Notes: a model not told the origin generated them from the letters alone. DNA of 64,000 nucleotides from Azoarcus sp. L1K30 (GCF_018122735.1 NZ_JAGRRD010000001.1:158706-222705); one strand, 5' to 3'. Positions 1 through 9,137 are shown, counted from the stretch's first letter. A program made the numbers and translations.

Positions 1-619
1 TCGGGAAGGGGTGGGGGCCGACGACCGAGCCGATGGCGTAGATGGAGCCCTCCGGGTCCTTGAGGTATTCCTCGAAGGCGCTGTCGACCGCGTCCTTGAG
101 CGTGGCAGTGCCGCGCGTGACCGACACCACCTTGCAGCCGAGAATCTTCATCTTGGTGACATTGGGGTGTTCCTTCTCGATGTCCACCTGGCCCATGTGG
201 ATCTCGCAGGGGATGCCCACCAGCGCGCAGGCGGTGGCCAGCGCCACGCCGTGCTGGCCGGCGCCGGTCTCGGCCAGCACCTTCTTCTTGCCCATGTACT
301 TGGCCAGCAGCGCTTCGCCCAGACAGTGGTTGATCTTGTGCGCGCCGGTGTGGTTGAGGTCTTCGCGTTTGAGGTAGATGCGCGCGCCGCCCAGTTGCTC
401 GCTGAGCCGGCGGGCCAGGTAGATCGGGCTGGGGCGGCCGACATAGTCGGCATACAGCATCGTCAGCTCGGTCTGAAATTCACGTTGGTGGCGTATCTCT
501 TCATAGGCACGATCGATGTCGTCCATGATCCGTTTGAGTTCCGGCGGCACGATCTGGCCGCCGTAGTTGCCGAAATAGCCGTCCTGGGTGGGCATGGGGG
601 CAAATTCAAAGGGCTTCAC
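1..619 (-). CDS. trpB: Tryptophan synthase beta chain (N-terminal part, cut by window start)
   Basis: The reverse strand encodes a protein beginning [17 protein letters not shown] with the TrpB hallmark [18 protein letters not shown], which carries the PLP-binding lysine, followed by [14 protein letters not shown]. TrpB condenses indole with serine to make tryptophan in the cytoplasmic alpha2-beta2 complex. The start is taken as GTG (617-619), because a GAGGAG ribosome site lies a few bases upstream; an internal ATG near 595 would remove the conserved N-terminus. About 206 residues are visible out of roughly 400, so the C-terminus lies outside the window. No trpF or trpA is visible on this side. 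Confidence 0.93.
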   Translation of the reverse strand, partial: MKPFEFAPMPTQDGYFGNYGGQIVPPELKRIMDDIDRAYEEIRHQREFQTELTMLYADYVGRPSPIYLARRLSEQLGGARIYLKREDLNHTGAHKINHCLGEALLAKYMGKKKVLAETGAGQHGVALATACALVGIPCEIHMGQVDIEKEHPNVTKMKILGCKVVSVTRGTATLKDAVDSAFEEYLKDPEGSIYAIGSVVGPHPFP

Positions 620-1106
620 GATTTCTCCTCTGGTAATGGACCGCGGCGAGTCTAACAGCGCTTCGCGCCGCGTTTTCAGATGCAGGTCAAGGAAGTGTGC
701 ATACGGCTTGCGCACGCCGCCGGCGTGCATCGGGGCAGGATGAAGGAGCGGCTCGCTCACCCGGATGGGACCGGCCGGAGCCGGAACAGCGTGCCCGAGA
801 GCCGGAGCAGGTCGAGCGCCTGGGTTGCAGAACCCCCAAGAACGGTCCTCTGGCGTTCATCCCAGTCCGGCCTTTTCGGGTTCCAGTCTCTCAGACTCCA
901 GAGGGGGGCGGCGCCTTCCTGAAAGTGCTTGATTTCGCGGGTTATCAGCTCGCTTAGCGAATTCTTAGCATTCTCAGGACTGGAATTTAGTGAACCGGCT
1001 ATCGCCAGGAAGGCAGACTTTGCCCTGTCCCCGCCACGATGCATCGACGGTAGCGATCGGGGATCGTTCGGGAAATCAGCATTCGAAATACCTTGAGGAG
1101 ACCTTG
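620..1106. other. 487-bp intergenic region without a convincing gene
   Basis: No open frame here has family-like sequence or a good ribosome site. It must hold the trpB promoter (leftward) and the cytochrome c promoter (rightward). The only distinctive signal is the CTTAG-N6-CTTAG direct repeat at 953-968, annotated separately. Confidence 0.5.
953..968. repeat. CTTAG-N6-CTTAG direct repeat, possible response-regulator site
   Basis: Two CTTAG pentamers at 953-957 and 964-968 have an 11-bp period, about one helical turn. The same arrangement occurs on the other strand at 3561-3576 before the E1 genes, and both copies include AGCGAATTC alongside. The spacing resembles OmpR-family boxes such as CTTAA-N6-CTTAA of QseB/PmrA, but the pentamer differs, so the regulator is unknown. 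Confidence 0.4.
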
Positions 1107-1595
1107 ATGTCCAAGTTGTCGATGTTGTGCGCTGCTGCGTCCTTGCTTGCCACGCCACTTTTCGCTCATGCCGGAGACGCCGCCACGAAGGAGGGCGCCT
1201 CGGCGGCGCGGGGCCGCTATCTCGTGCAGATTTCTGGCTGCAATGACTGCCATACGCCTGGCTATGCGAGCGGTGGTGGCATGGTTGCACAGGAACAATG
1301 GCTCACCGGAGATCGGCTTGGCTGGCATGGGCCCTGGGGCACGACCTATCCGACAAACTTGCGGCGCTATTTCGCGCGCGTGTCGGAGACTGACTGGCTC
1401 AAGGCCGCGCGCGCGGGCAAGTACCGTCCGCCCATGCCGGCACCCAGCCTGCGCGACATGTCCGATAACGATCTGCGCTCGATCTATCGTTTCGTGCATT
1501 CTCTGGGCGCGGCAGGTGAGGAGGCTCCGTCCTACGTTGCACCGGGTCAGGCACCTGCCGGTCCGGTGGTACTGTTTCCAATGCCGCCGGGTTGA
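1107..1595 (+). CDS. Periplasmic monoheme cytochrome c
   Basis: A 162-residue protein with a Sec signal peptide (about residues 1-23, cleaved after FAHA), then a single heme attachment site CNDCH near residue 48. A C-terminal Met-rich region (PPMPAPSLRDMS) could supply the axial Met. It resembles small class I cytochrome c subunits that hand electrons from periplasmic dehydrogenases to an oxidase. The ATG at 1107 is chosen because it follows TTGAGGAGACC and starts directly at the signal peptide; a longer in-frame extension from 990 has no signal and is not believed. It stands alone, with no dehydrogenase beside it, so the electron donor is unknown. Confidence 0.8.
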   Translation: MSKLSMLCAAASLLATPLFAHAGDAATKEGASAARGRYLVQISGCNDCHTPGYASGGGMVAQEQWLTGDRLGWHGPWGTTYPTNLRRYFARVSETDWLKAARAGKYRPPMPAPSLRDMSDNDLRSIYRFVHSLGAAGEEAPSYVAPGQAPAGPVVLFPMPPG

Positions 1596-1701
1596 TTTTC
1601 GCGTGTCTTGCGGCGGGCTATTGGCGAGGCATGAGCCGGTGTAATTCGGGGCATGTGAATCTGCTGTAAGTGGCGTAAAAGCTGGCTATCATTCCAGCAC
1701 G

Positions 1702-2199
1702 ATGCCACTGAATGCCCCACCTGTTCTCGATCTTGACAACGCTCGGTTCATCACCGGCGCGGTGTCGATCAATGTTGCCGCCTGTCGGTCGGGCGGCTTT
1801 CCGGCGCTTGTCCGTGGGTTGGGTTGCCGATTGTCAGCCGATCGCAGTACGGTCACGTTGCTCCTTCGGGAGTCTGCAGCGGCTGAAGTCCTCGAGGCGG
1901 TGCGGCGCAACGGCCTGATTGCTGCGGTGTTCAGCGATCCGCCGACGCACCGTACCTTGCAGCTCAAGGGCGTCGATGCCATGGTGCTGAGGCCGGAGGC
2001 GGGTGATGTCGAACTGGCCGCGCACTATTGCGATCAGTTTGCTGCGGTGCTGCTACCTTTCGGGCACGAGGTGCCGATGGTGCGCGCAGTGCTCGCCTGC
2101 CGCCCGGATGATCTGGCGACCGTCCGCTTTACGCCGTCTTCTGCATTCTCGCAGACCCCGGGGCCGCAGGCCGGTGAACCCCTGGCGGGGGCGAGATGA
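1702..2199 (+). CDS. Hypothetical protein, possibly flavin-reductase/split-barrel-like
   Basis: A 165-residue soluble protein with no signal peptide. The middle (LRESAAAEVLEAVRRNGLIAAVF followed by HRTLQLKGVDA) reads like the beta-barrel core of the FMN-binding split-barrel fold, where a strand ending QLKG precedes a variable loop. The last four bases overlap the next gene (ATGA at 2196-2199), which also begins with a split-barrel domain, so the two are probably co-translated and functionally linked. No strong ribosome site is visible at 1702. The fold assignment is an inference from pattern, not from a known catalytic motif. Confidence 0.55.
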   Translation: MPLNAPPVLDLDNARFITGAVSINVAACRSGGFPALVRGLGCRLSADRSTVTLLLRESAAAEVLEAVRRNGLIAAVFSDPPTHRTLQLKGVDAMVLRPEAGDVELAAHYCDQFAAVLLPFGHEVPMVRAVLACRPDDLATVRFTPSSAFSQTPGPQAGEPLAGAR

Positions 2200-3542
2200 G
2201 CATCAAGCTCGACGCGATCCGCGAGTGCCTCGAAGGCGTCGTGCCGGGCAATATCGCCACCTGTGCCGCTGACGGCACGCCGAACGTGGCCTATCTGTCT
2301 CAGGTGCAGTATGTCGATAGCGAGCATGTTGCGCTGTCATACCAGTTCTTCAACACCACCCGGCGCAATATCCTGGCCTCGCCCTATGCCCGGGTGTCGG
2401 TGATCGATCCGCACACCGGGGCCCAGTACCGCCTCAGCCTGCGCTATCTGCGCACCGAGGACAGCGGCCCCCTGTTCGAGAACATGAAAGCCCGCCTCGC
2501 AGGTATTGCCTCGCACACCGGGATGAGCGGCGTGTTCCATCTGCTAGGATCGGATATCTATCACGTCCTCGATATCGAACAGGTGGCGGGCGAACCGCTG
2601 CCTTCGCCACCGCCGCGGCGCAATCTGCTGGCGGCATTGCGTGCCTGCACCCGCAGCCTGTGTGCGGCTGCGGATCTGGATGACCTGCTCGCGCGCCTGC
2701 TCGACGGTCTCGAAATTTACTTCGGCATCGGGCATGCAATGGTGCTGATGCTGGATGAGGCTGGCGGTCATCTATTTACGCTTGCCAGCAGAGGCTATGC
2801 GGTGTCCGGCGTGGGGTCGGAGATCGCACTCGGCAGCGGAGTGATCGGGGTGGCGGCGCGCGAGCGCACGCCGATCCGCATCGGTCACTTCACGGCCGAG
2901 TACAGCTATGGCCGCGCGATCCGCAACAGCCTCGAGCAACGCGGTATCGCTGGCATCGAGACCGAGATTCCCCTGCCCGGACTGGCCGCGTCTTGCAGCC
3001 AGTTGGCGGTGCCGATTCTGGCCTGCGAGCGGCTGATTGGCATGTTGTATGTCGAGAGCGAGCAGGATCTGCGCTTCAGCTACGATGACGAGGATGCGCT
3101 GGTGACGCTTGCCGGGCATCTCGGTGCCGGCATTCGCCTGCTGCAGCAACTGGATGTTCATGATGACGTCGCCATTGCCGATGTGGTGCCGCCCCCTGTG
3201 AGCGGTGCGCCGGTGCTGGTGGCGCACTATGCCGAGAATGACAGCGTGTTTCTGGATGGCGACTACCTTATCAAGGGGGTGGCGGGGGCCATCTTCCGGG
3301 TGCTGGTGAGCGACTATGTGAATAAGGGACAGATCCGCTTTTCCAATCGCGAACTGCGCCTGGACAAGCGCATCCGGCTTCCCGATCTTGCCGACAATCT
3401 CGAGGCGCGGCTGATCCTGCTTGCGCGCAGGCTGATCGAGCGCGACGCGCCAGTGCGAATCGAAAAGTGCGGCCGCGGTCGATTCACCCTCAAAGTCAGC
3501 CGCGAACTGGTGCTCTCCGAGCGCGGCGGCAGCCGAAGCTAA
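2196..3542 (+). CDS. Split-barrel (PNPOx-like) + GAF + C-terminal winged-helix-like protein
   Basis: A 448-residue protein with three parts. Residues 1-130 (GNIATCAADGTPNVAYLSQV, then SPYARVSVIDPHTG) match the pyridoxamine-phosphate-oxidase-like flavin/heme-binding split barrel. Residues about 145-325 form a GAF sensor domain (LDDLLARLLDGLEIYFGI; LAVPILACERLIGMLYVES). Residues about 345-440 (GVAGAIFRVLVSDYVNKGQIRFSNRELR and DNLEARLILLARRL) resemble a compact winged-helix output. It could be a redox or small-ligand sensor that acts on DNA or on a partner. It overlaps the upstream gene by 4 bp and lies 121 bp before the E1 alpha gene, so it may regulate that pair. The domain edges and the output role are inferred. 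Confidence 0.6.
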   Translation: MSIKLDAIRECLEGVVPGNIATCAADGTPNVAYLSQVQYVDSEHVALSYQFFNTTRRNILASPYARVSVIDPHTGAQYRLSLRYLRTEDSGPLFENMKARLAGIASHTGMSGVFHLLGSDIYHVLDIEQVAGEPLPSPPPRRNLLAALRACTRSLCAAADLDDLLARLLDGLEIYFGIGHAMVLMLDEAGGHLFTLASRGYAVSGVGSEIALGSGVIGVAARERTPIRIGHFTAEYSYGRAIRNSLEQRGIAGIETEIPLPGLAASCSQLAVPILACERLIGMLYVESEQDLRFSYDDEDALVTLAGHLGAGIRLLQQLDVHDDVAIADVVPPPVSGAPVLVAHYAENDSVFLDGDYLIKGVAGAIFRVLVSDYVNKGQIRFSNRELRLDKRIRLPDLADNLEARLILLARRLIERDAPVRIEKCGRGRFTLKVSRELVLSERGGSRS

Positions 3543-3560
3543 AAGTTTCCTCGCGATTTC

Positions 3561-3576
3561 CTAAGTGTTTGCTAAG
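3561..3576. repeat. CTAAG-N6-CTAAG direct repeat upstream of E1 alpha
   Basis: CTAAG at 3561-3565 and 3572-3576, 11-bp period, is the reverse complement of the CTTAG-N6-CTTAG site at 953-968. It lies about 90 bp before the E1 alpha start, where an operator would be expected. Confidence 0.4.
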
Positions 3577-3663
3577 CGAATTCCCGCATGCGGTCCGCGT
3601 GGATAGAGTGCGCCTCAGCGCGTCGGCATCAAGGCCGGCGATGCACTCTATCTGGAGGATGGC

Positions 3664-4626
3664 ATGGGCATCAGACGATATGAAGGGCGGCCTGACGAAT
3701 TGCTGCAGGCGATGCTGTTGATTCGACACTATGAGGAGCGCACGGCGGCATTGCAGGCGGAGTCCGGTGTGCCAGGCACCTGCACGGCGGTGGGGCAGGA
3801 GGCCGCCGCCGTTGGTGTGGTGTCCGCGCTGGACGAGCATGACCTGATCCTGACCAATCATCGCAGCGCCGGCCACCTGCTGGCGCGGGGCGCCGATCCT
3901 GGGCGGATGCTGGCCGAGGTGATGGGGCGGCGCGGGGGCTATTGCGGGGGCAAGAGCGGGTCGCTGCACATCTCCGCAAAGGAACTCGGCGTGGTGCTGA
4001 CCTCGACCATCGTTGGTGGGGAGCTCGCGCTGGCGACCGGGGTGGGGTTGTCGCAGAAGATGCTGCGGCGCCAGGGGGTCGTCGTCTGCTTCTTTGGCGA
4101 CGGCGCCGCCTGCGAAGGTCGCTTTCACGAATCGCTCAATCTCGCTGCAGTATGGCAACTGCCGATTCTCTACGTGTGCGAGAACAACCAGTGGCAGGCA
4201 TTCGTTCATCGGCGTGAAACCATGGTCAATGACAGCATCGCCGCCTTTGCGGCTCCGCATGGTATCGACAGCGCGGCGGTGGATGGCAATGACGTGATGG
4301 CCGTGCGGGCGGTCGCCACCGAGGCGCTCGATGCCATTCGCGTCAGCGGCCGACCTTTCCTGCTCGAAACCCGAACCTATCGTTTGCGCGGCCATTTCGA
4401 ACCCGACGACCAGAGCTATGTCGATCCCGCGGAGCTGGCGTCCTGGCGCCAGCGCGATCCCTTGCCCCGCCTGCAGGCGCGCATGCTCGAATCGGGCCAG
4501 GTCACCGCTGCCGGGCTCACCGACATGGATGCGGATGCACGGCGACAGATCGATACCGCAGTGGCCTTCGCGGTCGATTCGCCGTTTCCGGATGCAGACG
4601 CACTGCTGACCGACGTTTACGCTTGA
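3664..4626 (+). CDS. TPP-dependent 2-oxo acid/acetoin dehydrogenase E1, alpha subunit
   Basis: A 320-residue E1 alpha. The TPP-binding motif runs from GDG (145-147) to NN (174-175), the usual ~30-residue spacing, and the active-site region shows GGKSGSLH and RTYRLRGHFEPDD. The size fits the AcoA/PdhA-type alpha subunit, which decarboxylates a 2-oxo acid or cleaves acetoin and passes the acyl group to a lipoyl E2. The ATG at 3664 follows CTGGAGGATGGC. The beta subunit follows 11 bp later, but no E2 or E3 gene is nearby, so the substrate cannot be read from context; acetoin dehydrogenase is the closest-sounding family. Confidence 0.85.
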   Translation: MGIRRYEGRPDELLQAMLLIRHYEERTAALQAESGVPGTCTAVGQEAAAVGVVSALDEHDLILTNHRSAGHLLARGADPGRMLAEVMGRRGGYCGGKSGSLHISAKELGVVLTSTIVGGELALATGVGLSQKMLRRQGVVVCFFGDGAACEGRFHESLNLAAVWQLPILYVCENNQWQAFVHRRETMVNDSIAAFAAPHGIDSAAVDGNDVMAVRAVATEALDAIRVSGRPFLLETRTYRLRGHFEPDDQSYVDPAELASWRQRDPLPRLQARMLESGQVTAAGLTDMDADARRQIDTAVAFAVDSPFPDADALLTDVYA

Positions 4627-4637
4627 GGAAGGAAAAA

Positions 4638-5594
4638 ATGGCTCACATGACTGTGCAGGAAGCGATTGATCAGGCACTGCAGGAAGAAATGGCTCGCGAT
4701 CCGTCGGTGATCCTGATGGGCGAGGGCGTTGCAACAAAACGCAGGCATCTCGTCGACGCCTTCGGCGAAGAACGGGTGCGCAACACCCCGCTTGCCGAGG
4801 GCATCATTGCCGGTACGGCGGTGGGGGCGGCGGCGACGGGGCTGCGTCCGGTCATTGATCTGCTGTTCGCACCGTTTCTTACCCTCGCGATGGACGAACT
4901 GGTCAATAGTGCGGGCAAATTGCGCTACCTGTCGGGCGGACAGTTCTCCTTTCCGCTCGTGGTGATCGCGATGACGGGCGCAGGCTGGTGTGTCGGTGCC
5001 CAGCACAATCACAACGTCGAGGCATGGTTTGCCCATGCGCCGGGCTTGAAGGTCGTCATGCCGTCGTGTATCGATGACTTCAAGGGGCTGCTCAAGGCTG
5101 CCATCCGGGATGATAACCCGGTGCTGTTCTTTGTCGACATCGGTCTTGTCTATTCGACCGCCGATCTGAGTGAGGATCTGCCCGATATGTCGGTCGGGCA
5201 GGCCGCCGTGCGCCGCAGCGGTGAGGATGTCACCCTGATCTCCTATGCAAAGACGGGGGGCGTGTGCGAGCAGGCGGCGCAGTCGCTGGCGTCGCAGGGC
5301 ATATCAGCCGAAGTCGTGGATCTGCGCACGCTCAGTCCGCTCGACGAGAAGACGATCGTGGCATCGGTACGCAAGACCGGGCGCGCGGTGATCGTGCATG
5401 AAGCCAGCCGCAGCTGCGGGGTCGGCGCTGAAGTGGCCGCGATCCTTGCCGAGCATGCGCATGGCGCGCTCAGGGCACCCGTCGTGCGCATTGCCGGGCC
5501 CGATGTGCCGGCGCCTGCAAGTTATCCGCTGGAGCAGGCATTCGTGCCGCAGGTCGACGCCGTGGTGGGTGCGGCAAGGCGACTGATGGGGTGA
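4638..5594 (+). CDS. TPP-dependent dehydrogenase E1, beta subunit
   Basis: A 318-residue transketolase-like E1 beta beginning MAHMTVQEAIDQALQEEM, with the typical MGEGVA and the C-terminal transketolase domain (SPLDEKTIVASVRKTGRAVIVHEA). It pairs with the preceding alpha subunit to form the alpha2-beta2 decarboxylase. The ATG at 4638 is preferred over an in-frame TTG at 4623 because GAGGAAGG lies just upstream. The expected glutamate in the loop (LAEGIIAGTAVGAA) is present. No lipoyl acyltransferase gene follows, which is unusual for this family. Confidence 0.87.
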   Translation: MAHMTVQEAIDQALQEEMARDPSVILMGEGVATKRRHLVDAFGEERVRNTPLAEGIIAGTAVGAAATGLRPVIDLLFAPFLTLAMDELVNSAGKLRYLSGGQFSFPLVVIAMTGAGWCVGAQHNHNVEAWFAHAPGLKVVMPSCIDDFKGLLKAAIRDDNPVLFFVDIGLVYSTADLSEDLPDMSVGQAAVRRSGEDVTLISYAKTGGVCEQAAQSLASQGISAEVVDLRTLSPLDEKTIVASVRKTGRAVIVHEASRSCGVGAEVAAILAEHAHGALRAPVVRIAGPDVPAPASYPLEQAFVPQVDAVVGAARRLMG

Positions 5595-5675
5595 TCCGGT
5601 CGCCGTTCGACGCTGTCCGGCCGGGGTCCCCCAAAAGGCTGGCTGAAGGATCGGCGCGGTGGCCGGGAAAGCGTT

Positions 5676-6167
5676 TCAATACACGAACGGGATCAGCTTC
5701 TTCACCCGCCGGCGGTAGTCTGCATACGCCGGAAAACGCGCGTCGAGCCAGGCTTCCTCGCGACGCGCCTTGATGTCGAAGAACGCGAACAGGATCGCGG
5801 CATAGGCGAGCGTGAGCCAGCCCTGCACGAACAGGGCCCAGCCGATGGCCATGACGATGAGCGCGAAGTAGATCGGATGCCGCACGACGCGATACAGGCC
5901 GCTTTCGACGAGCACCGCATTGTCCTTCGGGTGCGGAAGCGGGGTGAGATTGGGGCCGAGGTGGAGCGCCGCAACGATCGACACCATGCCCCCCGCCAAT
6001 AGCAGGAGCAGACCGGCCCAGCCCGCCAACGACGCAATCGCGGGCGGCCACGGCGGCAGGTCTGGCCAGGTTCTGGGGCCGAGCACGACCAGCGCCAGCA
6101 ACATCCCCTGCACCAGCACATACCATTCGCCACGCTTGCCGCCCAACCACTTTACGTTGTCTTTCAT
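5676..6167 (-). CDS. Isoprenylcysteine methyltransferase-like (ICMT/NnrU-type) membrane protein
   Basis: A 163-residue polytopic membrane protein with about four or five hydrophobic segments. It has the family signature GLYRVVRHPIYFALI, where RHP helps bind S-adenosylmethionine, and a C-terminal DARFPAYADYRRRVKKLIPFVY typical of the ICMT/PEMT superfamily. In bacteria these proteins methylate small lipids or unknown substrates, and the exact substrate cannot be told here. It faces the E1 beta gene (convergent, 81-bp gap) and is divergent from the next gene. Confidence 0.75.
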   Translation of the reverse strand: MKDNVKWLGGKRGEWYVLVQGMLLALVVLGPRTWPDLPPWPPAIASLAGWAGLLLLLAGGMVSIVAALHLGPNLTPLPHPKDNAVLVESGLYRVVRHPIYFALIVMAIGWALFVQGWLTLAYAAILFAFFDIKARREEAWLDARFPAYADYRRRVKKLIPFVY

Positions 6168-6371
6168 GATTCCGGCTTGCCGAAGGTGGTCAAGGTGGCC
6201 ATCATGATCACGATGCCTGCCTGCGGCAAGCGGTCTTCGATCGGGATCTGCCGCGCCCGGGCCGTGTCATGGGCAGGGCTTGCGGTGCGATGTGGGCGCC
6301 GGTCGCTGCGGCGGGCAATCGCCGAGGCGCGCACCGTGTCCGGATACAGACTTTCGCAAAGGAGGAACGCA

Positions 6372-7214
6372 GTGAGTTCAGTAACGGGAAAGCGGGTGTT
6401 TGCGCTGGTACTGGTGGTCGTTGCCGGCGTGGCGTACTTGTTGTGGCGATCGGCGCCGCCGACGATCGAGGCGACGCCGACGCAGGTCGAGACTGTCCCC
6501 GCGGCGCAGCCCAACGCGGCGACAGGTGCGGTCGAACCGACCATCAAGTATCCGGTGCCGGCGGCGCCAGCCGACGATCAGACCTTGGTCGTGCCGACAG
6601 CGCCGGCAACCGCGGCACCGGATCTGGAAACAAGCGACAGCGTTGTGGGCGAGGCACTCGACAGCCTGCTGGGCAAGGGTGGATTGGCTGAACTTGTGAT
6701 CGTAAAGGACATCGTCCGCCGCATCGTGGCGACGGTGGACAATCTTCCGGGCGAGCAGATGCCTTGGGCGCGCTCCCCGGTTCGGCGCGCCGAGGGCGGT
6801 TTCGTGGTGGATGCCCGCGATGGCGCAATGACCGTCGCAGCGGAGAATGCCGCGCGCTACCTGCCGTATGTGCAGTTGGCGGAAGTGGTCGACAGTGGGC
6901 GCCTGGTGGCATTGTATTCGCGTCTTTACCCGCTTTTCCAGGCCGCCTACGACGAACTCGGCTACCCGAATGCGTATTTCAACGATCGCCTGGTCGTGGT
7001 GATTGACCACATGCTCGCTGCGCCCGAGATCGAGGGGCCGATTCGGCTCGTGCAGCCCAAGGTGCGCTATCGGTTCGAGGATCCCGCGCTGGAAAAACTG
7101 TCAGCCGGGCACAAGATCATGTTGCGCATGGGGACGGAAAACGCGCGCAGGGTCAAGGCCAGGTTGCGCGAGCTTCGCCAGCGTCTGACTGCAGCGGCGC
7201 CACCGCGCGGATGA
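6372..7214 (+). CDS. DUF3014-type membrane-anchored protein
   Basis: A 280-residue protein with a short cytoplasmic N-terminus, one transmembrane helix (VFALVLVVVAGVAYLLW), an Ala/Pro/Thr-rich linker, and a conserved domain with DSLLGKGGLAELVIVKDIVRRIVATVDNLP and RLYPLFQAAYDELGYPN that I recognise as DUF3014. The function of the family is unknown. The start is GTG at 6372 because GGAGG lies at 6361-6365; the longer in-frame extension upstream has no ribosome site and is Arg-rich like non-coding GC-rich DNA. The protein is probably periplasmic with an inner-membrane anchor. Confidence 0.75.
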   Translation: MSSVTGKRVFALVLVVVAGVAYLLWRSAPPTIEATPTQVETVPAAQPNAATGAVEPTIKYPVPAAPADDQTLVVPTAPATAAPDLETSDSVVGEALDSLLGKGGLAELVIVKDIVRRIVATVDNLPGEQMPWARSPVRRAEGGFVVDARDGAMTVAAENAARYLPYVQLAEVVDSGRLVALYSRLYPLFQAAYDELGYPNAYFNDRLVVVIDHMLAAPEIEGPIRLVQPKVRYRFEDPALEKLSAGHKIMLRMGTENARRVKARLRELRQRLTAAAPPRG

Positions 7215-7240
7215 TCCCGGCGCGAGCGTCTGCTGCGGTC

Positions 7241-8251
7241 TCAGGCCGCTCGCATGCCGCTGGCTTGGGCGACAAGCGAAAAGGATCGCAGCCGCGATGC
7301 GTGGTCGAAGATCTGCGAACTCAGCATGATTTCGTCCGCTTCCGTGGCGGCGAGCATCTCGGCGAGCTGGTCGGCGATCGTTGCAGTTGACCCCACCAGT
7401 GAGCACGACAGCGACTCATCGGCGAATGCCAGTTCGGCGGCAGACCAGTCGCGTTCGTCGAAGGCTTCCGGCGGCGGCAGCGGGCCGCGAATGCCGCGCG
7501 CCATGGCGGCAAAACGCAGGCGCAAGGAACGCATCAGATACTGCGCCTCATCGTCGGTGTCGGCCGCTACGGCGTTGGCACCGAGCATGAAGCAGGGCTT
7601 TGCGAGCACGGACGAAGGGCGAAACCCGCTGCGATAGACGTCGATGGCCTGCATCAGCAGACGCGGCGCGAAGTGCGATGCAAATGCAAAAGGCAGGCCG
7701 AGCTGGGCAGCGAGCTGGGCGCTGTACAGACTCGAGCCAAGCAGCCAGATCGGAATGTCGAGTCCGGCACCCGGCACGGCCTGTACCGCCTGGTCCAGCG
7801 TAGCGGGCTTGAAGTAGGACTGCAGTTCGAGCACGTCCCGTGGAAAGCTGTCGTCGCTGTCGGCGGCAAGATGGCGGCGCAGCGCCCGCGCCGTGCGCTG
7901 GTCCGTACCGGGGGCACGCCCCAGCCCGAGGTCGATGCGGCCGGGATGAAGCGATTCGAGCGTGCCGAACTGCTCCGCGATCACCAAGGGTGCATGGTTG
8001 GGAAGCATGATGCCGCCAGCCCCGACCCGGATATGCGACGTGGCCGCAGCGACATGCGCGATCACGACGGCAGTCGCCGCGCTGGCGATGCCAGTCATGT
8101 TGTGGTGTTCAGCAAGCCAGTAGCGGCGAAAGCCCAGCTGCTCGGCGTGGCGGGCCAGTTCGGTGGTGTTCCGCAGTGCATCGGCAGGGCGGCTGCCCTG
8201 GGGAACAGGGGCAAGGTCCAGTACCGACAGGGGAACGACGGAAGTGGCCAT
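7241..8251 (-). CDS. Luciferase-like flavin-dependent monooxygenase (LLM class)
   Basis: A 336-residue TIM-barrel protein of the bacterial luciferase family, with the YhbW-type N-terminus [12 protein letters not shown], the conserved [18 protein letters not shown], and GLGRAPGTD. Such enzymes use FMNH2 and oxygen to oxidise small organic substrates; the substrate is unknown. It starts 6 bp after the folE2 stop and is probably the last gene of the xseB-ispA-dxs-folE2 transcript. It converges with the DUF3014 gene, 26 bp away. Confidence 0.85.
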   Translation of the reverse strand: MATSVVPLSVLDLAPVPQGSRPADALRNTTELARHAEQLGFRRYWLAEHHNMTGIASAATAVVIAHVAAATSHIRVGAGGIMLPNHAPLVIAEQFGTLESLHPGRIDLGLGRAPGTDQRTARALRRHLAADSDDSFPRDVLELQSYFKPATLDQAVQAVPGAGLDIPIWLLGSSLYSAQLAAQLGLPFAFASHFAPRLLMQAIDVYRSGFRPSSVLAKPCFMLGANAVAADTDDEAQYLMRSLRLRFAAMARGIRGPLPPPEAFDERDWSAAELAFADESLSCSLVGSTATIADQLAEMLAATEADEIMLSSQIFDHASRLRSFSLVAQASGMRAA

Positions 8252-8257
8252 GACGCC

Positions 8258-9067
8258 TTATGCAAGCACGCGCTTGTCGCGTTCGATCAGCGCGTAGGCC
8301 GAGTGGTTATGGATGGATTCGAAGTTCTCCGATTCCACCGCATAAGCGTCGATGCGTGGCTCACTGTTGAGCAGTCCGGCGACGTCGCGCACCATGTCTT
8401 CGACGAATTTTGGATTGTCGTAGGCACGTTCGGTCACGTACTTTTCATCCGGGCGTTTGAGCAGACCATACACCTCGCAAGAGGCCTGGCCTTCGACCAG
8501 TTGCACGACGTCCTCTATCCAAAGGTGATCGTTCAGCGTTGCAGTGACGGTCACGTGCGAGCGCTGATTGTGGGCACCGTATGCCGAGATCTTCTTCGAG
8601 CACGGGCACAGGCTGGTGACCGGCACCAGAATCTTCATCGTGAACTCGTAGCGCCCACCTTCGACGATGGAGCCGATGAAGGTGATGTCGTAGTCCATCA
8701 GGCTTTGTACGCCTGACACCGGCGCTGACTTGTTGATGAAGTAGGGAAAGTTCATCTCGACATGTCCCGTCTCCGCTTCGAGTCGCGTGACCATTTCGCG
8801 CAACATCGGCTCGAAGGATTCGACGGAGATTTCACGTTCGTTGCCATTCAGGATTTCGAGGAAACGCGACATGTGCGTGCCCTTGAAATTGTGTGGCAAT
8901 CCAACATACATGTTGAAGGTGGCAACGGTGTGCTGCACCCCGCCCGACTTGTCGCTGACCTTGATCGGGTGGCGAACGGCCTTGATCCCGACCTTGTTGA
9001 TCGCGATCTGACGGCGATCGACACTGCTCTGTACGTCCGGGATGGGCGGTATGGCCAGGGTGTTCAT
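8258..9067 (-). CDS. folE2: GTP cyclohydrolase FolE2 (type IB)
   Basis: A 269-residue FolE2 (COG1469) that converts GTP to 7,8-dihydroneopterin triphosphate for folate and queuosine synthesis. It shows HMSRFLEIL, the metal-site cysteine context [19 protein letters not shown], and [14 protein letters not shown]. Unlike FolE1 it works with several metals, which helps under zinc limitation. The start is the ATG at 9065-9067 ([13 protein letters not shown]); the longer upstream extension overlaps dxs in another frame and is rejected. It lies 70 bp downstream of dxs. Confidence 0.93.
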   Translation of the reverse strand: MNTLAIPPIPDVQSSVDRRQIAINKVGIKAVRHPIKVSDKSGGVQHTVATFNMYVGLPHNFKGTHMSRFLEILNGNEREISVESFEPMLREMVTRLEAETGHVEMNFPYFINKSAPVSGVQSLMDYDITFIGSIVEGGRYEFTMKILVPVTSLCPCSKKISAYGAHNQRSHVTVTATLNDHLWIEDVVQLVEGQASCEVYGLLKRPDEKYVTERAYDNPKFVEDMVRDVAGLLNSEPRIDAYAVESENFESIHNHSAYALIERDKRVLA

Positions 9068-9137
9068 GCGGGTTCTCTGTTGTGGTCGGGGTCTGCGCCC
9101 TTTGCAGCGCAAATCATAGCAATCCCGACAAGTCTGC

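Noticed and set aside
712-728. GCACGCCG/CGGCGTGC inverted repeat in the first intergenic region
   Set aside because: The loop is only one base, so it cannot fold well; it is expected by chance in GC-rich DNA.
990-1106. N-terminal extension of the cytochrome c from 990
   Set aside because: The extension lacks a ribosome site and would bury the signal peptide; ATG at 1107 follows GAGGAG.
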